Shown piece after piece: positions 1-9,345 of a DNA stretch of 64,000 nt. The first letter of the stretch is position 1. The number at the start of each line of letters is the position of its first letter. The notes under the pieces were generated by a model. It saw only the letters and a program-made list of their open reading frames with translations. It did no database searches and was not told the origin of the DNA. The stretch is from Liolophura sinensis (taxonomy: Eukaryota > Mollusca > Polyplacophora > Chitonida > Chitonidae): the NCBI RefSeq assembly GCF_032854445.1, contig NC_088301.1:33963187-34027186 (forward strand), written 5' to 3'. The translations under genes were made by a program, and so were the position numbers.

Positions 1-83
1 TAGGGCCTCGGCAATATAGAGTGTCCTCACTATAATTTGAGGTATTTGAATCATTTCTAATACAGGGCGAAGCAGCGATAAAA

Positions 84-283
84 CGATGTAGCGAAGCAAG
101 GTAACGAGGTAGTGAAGCCAGGTAACCAGGTAGTTAAGCGAGGTAACCAAGTAGCGAGGGAGCGATGCGGGGCAGCAAGACAAATAGATTAACATAATCT
201 AGTTGTTTCGCTGCCTCAGTTCGCTCCTTTGCAAAGGGCGAGGTAGCAAGGCAACGAGGTAGTGAGGTAGCGGGCAGGATTTT
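84..283. repeat. Heptamer-based tandem repeat with 21-bp higher-order unit
   Basis: Four consecutive 21-bp units (84-104, 105-125, 126-146, 147-167) can be aligned by eye. Each is made of three related 7-mers of the type CGAGGTA / GCGAAGC / AAGGTAA. A decayed continuation at about 229-283 carries the same words (GAGGTAGC, AACGAGG), and a short related stretch lies at 1612-1632. Frames through it contain stops, so I treat it as non-coding satellite-like DNA. Confidence 0.7.
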
Positions 284-289
284 TTTAAT

Positions 290-365
290 GCGGTATATAT
301 AGTGATCGCTTTTCCTTCCATCATTGTCCGTCCTATTAATCTTGACAGCGTCATATTTCAATACT
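290..365 (+). repeat. Dispersed repeat, copy 1 (inverted partner near 9284-9345)
   Basis: The stretch around GTGATCGCTTTTCCTTCC is the reverse complement, with few differences, of 9284-9345. Shared words include GGTATATA, the ATCGCTTTT core, CCATCATTG and AATCTTGACA. Two inverted copies 9 kb apart indicate a mobile-element fragment. No ends are defined. Confidence 0.6.
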
Positions 366-1255
366 GGTTGGTTGTAGGAATGTAAAAATTGAGTTATTCT
401 TTATTTACATAAAGGTGCTAGTATGGCAAGGTAGGGAATCGGTCCCATGAGTTGCAACAAACTGTGCACCTCAAGAAGCAAAACTGACTATAGCTGTGAG
501 TGACAACTGCAGACGCACTCGTAAGGCTTATTCTTTTTTCAGAGTTTTACTCTTCTGTTCCTGTTATTTGGCAAACATTAGACTTATAAGCCTCCAAAAT
601 TCTCTGAAGAGATTATACGTCATAACTCATATACTCTCAACCAGGATTATCGTTATAGTTGCGACACATTACGTAATACATGTACCATCTTAATTATTCA
701 TTATAATTCATGACAGCACTCATCTTTATTCACACAAAAGTGTGTTTCCCAACACAAAAAGACACAAAGATTCGAACTCTTCGTTGAGGTGCAATCTGTT
801 CTCCACAGGGGCTTGGTTAGTTCACTGTATTATGACGTACGCCTGTTAGACGATTGTAGATATTCGGATTTTAAACTTACCAAAATATAACAAAATTGCT
901 CCTTTTATAAAGATTATGTTTTACATATGAAGACAAACGTTAACCAAAACGAAACTTCGACAGCACGTAGAAATACACGCGTGAAAGTTTCAGTAAAGAT
1001 ATGTTTCTGGTTAATTTGACCTTCATACTGTAAATCAAACACACAGTGTCTGAAATGAAACGTTTGAACGATAAATTGGCGCTTTTAAACGAGAGTGCAA
1101 TTTAGTCGGGTTATTACTAAGCAACCATCCCCTTTATGGTTATATAACTTGTTTGGGTGATTCGACCAAGCTGTATTCTTCCGATTTAGAAATCTGCACA
1201 ATTGTGCTTGGATTTTGATCTCTCTGGGGTCAATTCCCCGCCTTACACTACCAGG
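366..1255. other. Intergenic, nothing recognised
   Basis: AT-rich sequence with short open frames only. I see no splice-flanked coding segment, RNA gene or repeat structure here. Confidence 0.5.
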
Positions 1256-1514
1256 TTTTTTATTTATTTATTTATTTATTTATTTGCCCAATTGTTGCTT
1301 TACGCCCTTCTCAGAAATATTTTACTTATACGACGGTAGCCAACATTATGGTGAAAGGAAACCAGGCAGAGCCCGCGGAAAACCTACGACCACCCACAAG
1401 TTGCTGACTGACCTTCCTGTATATGACCGCAGTGGAAGCCGGACAGAGCTGGTCTTGAACTCACGACCGCTTTGGAGAGGGACTCGCCGCACTACACCAA
1501 CCTCCTCGGCCACT
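1256..1514 (-). mobile_element. tRNA-headed SINE (family 1), minus orientation
   Basis: On the plus strand it starts with the (TTTA)n tail. The family's conserved 3' block follows (AGAATATTT / ACTTATACGACGG / CCAACATTATGG), and it ends in a tRNA-like head near 1512. The same order, inverted or direct, recurs at 8981, 13806, 26903, 42100, 47160, 49225 and 57858. The copy is diverged but near full length. Confidence 0.8.
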
Positions 1515-1827
1515 GAAATATGAGTGTTGACTGATGTAATGCTTAATAGGGCACCGGGATGTAAGAGCACATCTCAAGAACATCTCGTTGCCTCGCACTG
1601 TGTTAGAATGGTCGAGGTAGCGAAGTAGCAAGTTGTCATCTATCGTCTTCCATACATATTAACCCGATCAACGGAGACTATCATAGGAGTGTGATCGGCG
1701 ACGATGTATCGAACGGCTATTGATTAAACTCTGTAAAAGTTCGCACAAGATTCCAAAACAATATTCAGCACCATATTCGTTAGAACGCGTCTCGTGCAGC
1801 TGCGAATGTGGAGTTGAATGTTGTGTT

Positions 1828-1886
1828 GGAATCTTGTGCCAACTTTACTTTTTACCTGACATGATAAAGTTGGCACCATATTCCAT
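1828..1886. repeat. Imperfect inverted repeat (hairpin)
   Basis: GGAATCTTGTGCCAACTTTA is followed after a short loop by its near reverse complement, ATAAAGTTGGCACCATATTCC. The left arm recurs once more at about 2494-2520. The hairpin may be the terminus of an unrecognised element. Confidence 0.6.
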
Positions 1887-1967
1887 CACAGCATCCTACT
1901 GGGTAATAACTATATATAAAACATGGTGTGTGACATGTAATAAAAGGTCCCATAAACGACATTCACT

Positions 1968-2420
1968 GCCACAGCAGTGTCGATTTATCCCCATTTCAGG
2001 GCGTCTGCGATTTTCAGTGTTTATTTTTCAGCCCTTCGAGGGCATTTTTGTTACAGAGGAAAGCAGCAGACGGTCTAGAATTGCACTAAATGTGAAGATG
2101 GGACACAGTACTGTCGATTACTCCCCATCCCAGGGCGTCTGCGACCTGCAATATATGTTTTCCGATCCCGCAAATGTACTCATATTAGCTGTTATCTTTT
2201 GATGATACCCGTTTTTCAGAAGGCATTTTTGACATCGTGGCAAGTTGCAGGCGGTCCAGAATAACAACCAATGTAAAGATGCGACAAAGTACTGTCGATT
2301 AATCCTTATTCCAGAGCTGCTGCAACTTGTAGTAGATATTTATCGATCCCACCAATGAACCTTAAAGCTGCTTATCTTTCAAACATTGGCCATTTTAAGA
2401 AGGTATATTTGATGCGGTGT
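1968..2420 (+). repeat. Three-copy degenerate tandem repeat
   Basis: Three head-to-tail units are recognised by recurring anchors. GTGTCGATTTATCC, CTGTCGATTACTCC and CTGTCGATTAATCC occur near 1977, 2111 and 2291. The 'agggcgtctgcga' words and the GGCATTTTTG / CGGTC(T/C)AGAAT blocks follow in the same order. Spacing is roughly 135-180 bp, so internal indels have accumulated. The 160-codon open frame across it (1720-2202) looks like a by-product. Confidence 0.6.
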
Positions 2421-3629
2421 GTTTGTGAATAAAATGGCGGTGAAGGTCGTTTATTATATGTCACACACATGTTCAATATATAGTTATAAGGATGTTGTGT
2501 TGGAATATTGTGCCAGCTTCACCGAGCTTATTAGAGGTCGGCCTGTGATATCAGTGGAGCTCGAAAAGCGAGGCAGATGCGACAGGCCCACAACAAGAGC
2601 TTATACAACATCGTGGAACACATATTCTCATGATATTCTATTTATAGCATACTTTTCAGTTATTTTTTTCTAACTGAATGGTCAAAAGGCATTTTTTCGC
2701 CAAGACTTGCTGTAACTGGAGAACCTGCTCCCACAAAACTTAGTTCATCTATTAAATTCGGTGGTTGTATCGCTAACTACAATAGACATAATACCTAATT
2801 ACTTGCACGTCTACATCACCAACAAATTGCCGACTCATATTAACATTATACGTACGTATGCAATCCTATCTATTTACGTGACAAAAGCAAATTTCAAATG
2901 TTCCCATTTTACCAAGCGACGACCAACATCCGTTAAACGTTATGTGAAAAAAAAACAGGCCGAATTTATTCATATGTGGCATGAACAAATTATCCTGTCA
3001 CATTAGTTTTGCTACATGCATTACTGTAGTTACCTATCTCCAGGTTGAAAGTAATATTGCAATTCTTTATGTATTATATACTACGATACGCACTATTAAG
3101 CTGGCCCAGAAAACCCATAAAGTGTCCGTTTGCCCACACTGTACAAACATGAAATATAGGGCTAGCAGCCCCACATCTTCATGTCAAGACTAAAAATGGC
3201 ACAGAAGCAGTTGTTACCTGGACATAGTGGAAGTATAAACATACAAATGCAAGCATGATAATGCCACTATATAACATAATGAAAATCGCGCAATTGAATT
3301 AACAGTTCAAAGGCATTTTCCATTAAAATCAAGTTAAATCCCATTGTATTGTTTCAATGTGCTTTATCCATATTAAGTGTGATAATTTTGACTCATTCTA
3401 AACTAGTGATGCCTAATAAATTGCATCTCACATCTCTGCATTTCTTGTAGCTAAATCTGCTTAAGATGTGGTGCTAGGGGTGTGTAAATTGCTTACTTTC
3501 AGTCATATACATGAACAGTTAGATTCTAAACTGCATCTGTTATGGTGAGGATTGTGCCAATATCTTTAGCGATTGTCGTTGTCGTGACACTAGAAGTGTC
3601 GAAAGAATTTTTTACCAGCTTCTTATCCA
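2421..3629. other. Intergenic, nothing recognised
   Basis: Apart from the second GTTGGAATATTGTGCCAGC copy near 2498, I see only short chance open frames and AT-rich sequence. Confidence 0.45.
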
Positions 3630-3740
3630 ATGCGGTCACATGTGAGAAGGTCGGTCAGCAATCTGCGGATGGTCATGGGTTCCCCAGACTCTGCCTACGT
3701 TCTTCCCACATTAATGCTGGCCACCACTGTATAAGTTAAA
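3630..3740 (+). mobile_element. SINE family 1 fragment
   Basis: The middle of the family 1 SINE in forward orientation is recognisable: CCAATGCGGTCAC, GCGGATGGTCATGGG, CTTCCCACATTAATGCTGG and a final TATAAGT. Both the tRNA head and the tail are missing or eroded. Confidence 0.65.
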
Positions 3741-4030
3741 TATTATGATTACTATTGTGTTACCGGTATGTTTAAAGCTATAACTGTTGATCATATTTTG
3801 TTCTTGTATACTATCTATATATATAAAGTTTTTCAAATTAACACTGCAAAAAGACACATTAACTCAGTGCAGAAGACCGATGTATAGGTGAAAAGCGTTT
3901 TCAGAGCCGAAAAAAGGGAGATAATAAATCAGAAGACTTCGTCTGCAAGATTTTCGAATATACAGGCCCCCACGTGACCGTTGTTTGCCTGTGAAAAGCG
4001 GATTATTTTCTCAAATGCTGGAATAACAAT

Positions 4031-4365
4031 TAGCCTCCGATGGCCTAATGGTTAGAAGGTCCGCCTCGAAGTTGGAACATACCAAAGACTTTAGAAATGT
4101 TATTTGTTGCTGCTTCGCTTGGCCCTTAGCATTGAGAGGTGAGAGAAAGCAAACAGGACTGGTTGTCCCTGTGTCAGTGTAGTGTGACGGGGTGACGTGG
4201 GGTATCATGTCTGGTGTATTCGGCATGATCTCTCTGTGGCGGCAGCGCTGGCGGCATGGACTCGCTCCGCCACAAGGAAACACAGAATGTGTACATGTAA
4301 GCACAGCTGTCATGACACCTCGTCGTCATATGACTGAAATATTGTTAGGTACGAGGTAAAACCCC
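4031..4365 (+). mobile_element. Second tRNA-derived SINE family (family 2)
   Basis: It starts with a tRNA-like head (GCCTCCGATGGCCTAATGG, then TTAGAAGGTCC). It ends in a 3' block TATGACTGAAATATTGTTAGG...GAGGTAAAACCCC, clearly different from family 1. Tails of the same kind appear near 10555-10600 and 10665-10720. No target-site duplication was found. Confidence 0.6.
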
Positions 4366-4557
4366 AAGGAAGCTCATACACATATCTAATCAGTACAATC
4401 GACCCGTACAAAGCACTCTGCATTACGGCTTATTATTTTTTGAAAAGTTCGTCCTTTGATCTGGCTTTCTAGCAAAACGATCTTGAACACAAACACTAAT
4501 GCATGTTTTTGTTTCTGATTACACAGTGCCTGATGTAAGGTTTCCGATGACGAGAGA

Positions 4558-5912
4558 ATGAGGTTACAGAAAAAGGTTCTTTGCGTTCTCTTGACAGCCA
4601 CTTGTATGTTTGTTTGGCTGACGATGAAATGGTCTTCCGGGCACTTGACTGAAACCTCTTACGATAGATCACGCCCAAATGCCGGTTTTTTCCAGAGAAA
4701 CGCTAACCCAGGGGAATTCGCCAGTGAGAGGATTGCCGTACACACTTCGCAAAGCCAACCATTTTACAAAGATCATGATCCAGAGAAACCAGTTTATGCG
4801 ACACTGGTTGATGATCACAAAGATTACTTCATGACATCAGGGAAAAGTCGATGTTTAATGGAAGGTACAGCTAATGCGTCGAGTGGCTGTGTATGTAGGA
4901 ATGGCTGGCATGGTCCGGCTTGTAGTTATCCTGATATTTTGGATGAGACCAAGTTCACAAGTTTGGAAAAGCTACGTGTCCGAGATGGTGCTCCTAGAAG
5001 GATTATATACGGGATAACATTCAATGTGGAATTCGAAATGCTGGAAATTCGCCTTAAGGAAGCTGGAGACTTGATTGACCTTATTATTGTACTGGAGTCC
5101 AACTTTACAGGCTTCGGAGAGGGAAAGAAGTTGTATCTCCTAGACAAAATGAAAAAGGGATTTTTGCAAGAATATCAAAATAAAATAGTTTATTTATATT
5201 TAAACTATTTTCCCACGGGCCCTGATCCAAAAGATGGGTCCTACATTGATTATTATATGAAAAGTTATCCCAGCAAAGAAGGCCTGGGCCGAATCACTGG
5301 AACACGAAAAGATGACATATTATTTTTGCCGATGCTGACGAATTGCATCGAAGAGAAGCTTTGCTATTTTTGAAGCTCCATGATGGTTACCCAGAACCAG
5401 TGGGTGTTTATATGCGTAGGAACGTTTTTGGATATTTTTGGTGTTCAGGCGAAAGTTTGCTAGGCATAGGATGTTCCTTAGATATGCTAGAATCCGTATA
5501 CAACAACAGATGTGGGGAAATTCGAGGTGCAACTTCTCAGATGCACAGATTTGTGTCCCAGTTAAAAGAGTACCAGAACAAAGGCAATAATGTGCAAATG
5601 TGGCAGTTTGGACAACCTAAATCTGTAGCTAATATAGGTGGTTGGCATTGCTCGTGGTGCTTTGAACCAGCAAGGGTCAGGATTAAACTTTTGTCAGCAT
5701 TCAACTACGATTTCCCACGGTGGGGCAACTACCCGGAGAAGACGAAATTAGACTACATCAGAGACCTCATTAAAGTGGGATTGTGGTTTGACGAAAAGGC
5801 AGTCTTTAAACCACAATACATTGGCCTTCATGCTCCTTATGCGCCCCTTTACGTATTAAACAACACAGATAAATTTAAAAACTTATTGTTTAACCCATAC
5901 AGAGAACTATAG
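4558..5912 (+). CDS. MGAT3: Beta-1,4-mannosyl-glycoprotein 4-beta-N-acetylglucosaminyltransferase (GT17, GnT-III type), frameshifted
   Basis: The encoded enzyme would add the bisecting GlcNAc to the core mannose of N-glycans in the Golgi. What is seen: a type II signal anchor (about residues 7-25, VLCVLLTATCMFVWLTM). A cysteine-rich EGF-like piece follows (about 98-122, ending CVCRNGWHGPAC). The GT17 domain runs to the end and includes GWHCSWCF and FPRWGNY. The total is about 451 codons; from memory human MGAT3 is 533 aa. Frame 1 runs 4558-5373 and the downstream frame covers about 5330-5912. The break falls in a T5 run at 5323-5327: one missing T would put the frames in register and place DADE, the family's acidic motif, right at the junction. 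A 3' splice acceptor (tttctgattacacag) ends at 4526, so the coding exon starts in the 5' UTR. The break could be a consensus error, an allele or a young pseudogene. Confidence 0.85.
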
Positions 5913-6595
5913 CAATGGTTGTTCTGTAGTACAGATCACATCCGTGCATGTATCAGCAAGTGTGATGTCATGTACTTTCGAATCACAATGTTTTCAGTTG
6001 TGGCGAATTTTCAACGCATACTGTAGGTCTTCCATTAAATTTAATAATAGTGATTTAAACCCTTCCGCACAGATTTAATCATATTTTTTAAGCACATCTT
6101 GCTTAAGAACAAGAAATATTTAACCTATGCAGAACCTGTTATTTTAAGGCCTTGAGAGGAATTTTTATTTACATGGACCAATGTAATGTCAAATATACGT
6201 AAAGGTGTTTTTACAGCTTTACAGAATTACAGCTTTTGATTTAGTCCCATGTAACCGTTTTGCTTTTGGCGATAGGTTTGGTGTAAATTGCGATGTAGGT
6301 TTGTGCACGTAGTTCGAATCTATACCTTTGCTTCGCACAAACATCGTTTGCTTTCCCATACGTTTAACCAGGTCCCTGTAATAGGCTTCACTGTTTGTCT
6401 TGTCCATGAATGAGTCAGCATGTGCCTTATGGCGTCCATGAAGCTAATATATAGCGGCTAGCGATTTATTCTGATCGGAGATGTGTATTAGGTGAATATT
6501 CAGTTGACCTGTATATTGACATGTAAGATTTGTAACGTTTTTCAGCTGGGTAGATGACAGTTTATCAATAGTTTAAATGCCCACTTTTTTGTTAT
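5913..6595 (+). other. 3' flank / probable 3' UTR of the GT17 gene
   Basis: No coding signal is seen. A segment near 6383-6415 (GGCTTCACTGTTTGTCTTG...) is repeated at 7436-7470 just after the decayed second copy. The duplication therefore reached beyond the stop codon and later lost about 460 bp of flank. Confidence 0.5.
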
Positions 6596-6795
6596 NNNNN
6601 NNNNNNNNNNNNNNNNNNNNNNNNNNNNNNNNNNNNNNNNNNNNNNNNNNNNNNNNNNNNNNNNNNNNNNNNNNNNNNNNNNNNNNNNNNNNNNNNNNNN
6701 NNNNNNNNNNNNNNNNNNNNNNNNNNNNNNNNNNNNNNNNNNNNNNNNNNNNNNNNNNNNNNNNNNNNNNNNNNNNNNNNNNNNNNNNNNNNNNN
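6596..6795. other. Assembly gap (200 N)
   Basis: Exactly 200 Ns, the same length as the gap at 47420-47619, so the length is probably a placeholder. The 5' half of the duplicated GT17 copy would be expected here. Confidence 0.95.
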
Positions 6796-7460
6796 GGATG
6801 AGACCAAGTTCACAAGTTTGGAAAAGCTACATTCAATGTGGAGTTCGAAAATTCTGGATGCTGGAAAATGCTGGAAATTCGCCTAATGAAAGCTGAGGAC
6901 TTGAATGACCTTATTATTGTATTGGAGTCCAACAGGCCTTGGGGAAGGTAAAAAGGGATTTTACCAAGAATACTTAAATAAAATAGTTTATTTATATTTA
7001 AACTATTTTCCGTCGGGCCCCTCATCCAAAAAATGAGCCCTACAATGATTTTTATATGAAAGTTGTACCAGCAAAGAAGGCCTGGGCCTTGGTGTCCCAG
7101 TTAAAAGAGTACCAGAACAAAGGCAATAATGTGCAATGTGGCAGTTTGGACAACCTAATTCTGTAGCTAATATAGGTGTTTGGTATTGCTCGTGGTGCTT
7201 TGAACCGGCAAGGGTCAGGATTAAACTTTTGTCAGCATTCAACTACGATTTCCCACGGTGAGGCCACTACGGAGAAGTCGAAATTAGGATACATCAGAGA
7301 CCTCATTAAAGTGGGATTGTGGTTTGACGAAAAGGCAGCCTTTAAACCCACAATACATTGGCCTTCATGCTCCTTATGCACCCATCAACATCAAACTTTT
7401 TGTTTAACCCATACAGAGAACTATAGTAATGGTAACAGGCCTCACTGTTTCACTTGTCCG
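6796..7460 (+). pseudogene. Decayed partial duplicate of the GT17 (MGAT3-like) gene
   Basis: The sequence resumes after the gap exactly inside the gene's homologue (GGATGAGACCAAGTTCACAA, matching 4942 onward). It follows the parent closely but with many lesions. About 43 bp is lost after GAAAAGCTAC (parent 4981-5021). A small internal duplication sits near 6850-6870, and there are indels around parent 5101-5160. A deletion of about 260 bp (parent roughly 5291-5550) joins GGCCTGGGCC to GGTGTCCCAG and removes the DxD region. Single-base changes continue to the CCATACAGAGAACTATAG end. No frame spans it. The same strand and a start only 0.9 kb after the parent's stop suggest a tandem duplication followed by decay; misassembled alleles next to a gap are the alternative. 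Confidence 0.85.
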
Positions 7461-7592
7461 TGAAAGGACTGAGTGGGACAGCAGCCATTAATTGCAGACG
7501 GCAATCAGTCAGGCCTGAGTTCGATTCCAGTTTATGCCGCAATAACCATCTTTTATCCTGCATTTACGCCTTATAACCGACCGATTGCTAAG

Positions 7593-7623
<31 letters not shown>
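7593..7623. repeat. Poly-C tract
   Basis: About 31 consecutive C. It makes proline-rich and glycine-rich shadow frames on the two strands and may have been miscounted in the assembly. Confidence 0.9.
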
Positions 7624-8483
7624 ACCACCAAATCATCACTAGCCAATCGGGATTGCACATTATAGAAGCTATGTTCAATGACCTTAGTGCAGACATCTTG
7701 TCAGACAAGCAGCGCTTGGCAAACAGGTTACAACACAGAGAATATTCAAATAAAACAGAGAAATCGCCAATAATATGCAAAATAGGAAAAACTGTGGTTA
7801 GATTGCCCGGCATATTCTGAAAGTTTACATAATAATCTTGAAAATCCGAAGTAGTTATGATTGGGTTTAATTATGTCCTGGGTCCAAACAGGAGAAAGTT
7901 GCGCCTAACGGGCCTAGGGGGAAAATGAACTTTTGCCTGGCAGCTTGTGCAACTTGTGGTACATTACGTATGGTTATTTCTAGTGTTATATATAGCTCTT
8001 TGTACAACATACACGTCACTGTCACTGAAGGACTGGTTAGCTGATTTTGAAAATTAATAAAATTTACCAGTTATGACCGCAACGGGTAAGAATGGGCCTA
8101 CAGGAAAACGTTACGTTTCATGAATCTATAAAACTTGCGAGGCAGATATTCTAAAACTGGCGTATATGCGGCTTCTCATTCTATAATGTAAACTCTCCCA
8201 CATTCACTGCATGTTTACTAGCATGAACAACAAAGACGTAAGCGCACTTCAGTTAAATATTCAATTAAGTTGCTTAACCCCAATGGCATGCTCACAGAAA
8301 CATTTCATGTAACAAAAATCAGTACGGATAAAAGTAAATGAAGGTGCCAGTATATGCATCTAAATGTATATCTATACCTATGTAAATCGTGTGTTTATCT
8401 CGTTAAAACAAAAAGAAAGAAAGCGTAAATACCATTGCTGGGATATATCATGAAGGAAAACGGAACAAGATTTACGCAGCCTA
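7624..8483. other. Intergenic, nothing recognised
   Basis: AT-rich sequence without supported coding or repeat structure. Confidence 0.4.
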
Positions 8484-8486
8484 TTA

Positions 8487-8675
8487 TAACATGATTGTTA
8501 CTATGCAATCCAGAGAACCACTGTGATTCGCGCCTGATCCTTCACCTAAAGTTAGCTTGTCCGCTATGCCACACACTTCCTTGCCCTCTGTTTTATAGCT
8601 GAAGTGAGTGTAGCCTTTGTACGGAGTATATCGTTCGATCACTCTCAACTGCACAAGCGTGTAACCCTTCGGTAT
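8487..8675 (-). other. Possible terminal coding exon of an unidentified gene
   Basis: On the minus strand a good acceptor (ttatccttacttgtacag) precedes an open stretch of about 63 codons ending in TGA/TAA near 8487. Its translation (for example GYTLVQLRVIERYTPYKGYT) has a protein-like composition. I do not recognise it and find no partner exon, so it could equally be a remnant of a mobile element or chance. Confidence 0.25.
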
Positions 8676-8815
8676 ATTCCTGTACAAGTAAGGATAATGT
8701 ACAATGTCAAATTTTTAACTATTCGTCTTGTAAAGTCTGCGAGAGAGCAAACCATTTTGGTCCTTGTACAAATGTATGTCCTGATAAGACGTACCAAAGA
8801 TCGGACCGGGTGAGA

Positions 8816-8902
8816 ATTACCCCTCAACAGTTTCTGCATATAGTGGTATTCATAAGAGAATAGGAATAGGCCTGCCAAAAGGATAGCACAATTTATACCC
8901 AT
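8816..8902 (-). pseudogene. Reverse-transcriptase fragment of a retroelement
   Basis: Roughly 28 minus-strand codons beginning MGINCAILLAGLFLFSYEY resemble a conserved reverse-transcriptase block (MG-NCA--LA-LFLFSYE) frequent in invertebrate non-LTR or Penelope-like elements. That assignment is from memory. Sequence either side loses the similarity and no YxDD is present, so it is a short decayed scrap. Confidence 0.45.
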
Positions 8903-8980
8903 AAATACATTGTTGATATATGGTTTCCTCGAATTTCACATAGATGTTATTAATCAAAACGACCTCGCCACTCAAATTTC

Positions 8981-9230
8981 TTCGGCCGAAGAGGTTAGCA
9001 CCCTATTGCGGCGTAATGACCCCCAAGCATATCTCCATTGTGGCCACCGTGAGCTCAAGACCAGCTCTGACTGGCTTCCACTCCGTTCATACATAAAGAA
9101 GTCTGTAAGCAACTTTGGGGTGGTCGCACATTTTCCGAGGACTCTGGTTTCCTTCCACCATAATGTTGGTTACCGTCGTACAAGTGAAATATTCTTGAAC
9201 AACAATTGAGTAAATAAATAAATAAATAAA
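8981..9230 (+). mobile_element. SINE family 1, plus orientation
   Basis: Diverged tRNA-like head (GGCCGAAGAGGTTAGCAC), body with CTTTGGGGTGGTCGCAC and CTTCCACCATAATGTTGG, then TACAAGTGAAATATTCTTGA and a (TAAA)n tail ending at 9230. Confidence 0.8.
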
Positions 9231-9283
9231 TTTATTCAAATAAAGAATAAATCAATTTCAGATTCTTAACACTAACCAGCACT

Positions 9284-9345
9284 GAAATATGGCGTTGTCA
9301 AGATTGTCAATGATGGAAAGAAAAGCGATCACTGTATATACCCTT
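9284..9345 (-). repeat. Dispersed repeat, copy 2 (inverted partner of 290-365)
   Basis: Near reverse complement of 290-365. The plus-strand frame here stays open past the repeat for about 60 codons (KYGVVKIVNDGKKSDHCIY...), so the repeat may derive from a coding element, but I do not recognise the product. Confidence 0.55.

Noticed and set aside
1720-2202. 160-codon open frame on the plus strand
   Set aside because: It runs straight through the hairpin and two units of a degenerate tandem repeat. No repeat-period conservation of the protein and no splice or start context was seen.
6577-6813. Open frames across the N block (also 47351-47673)
   Set aside because: They consist of undetermined bases in assembly gaps.
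7473-7820. Proline-rich / glycine-rich frames around 7593-7623
   Set aside because: They are produced by a 31-base poly-C tract of uncertain length. No coding signal outside it.
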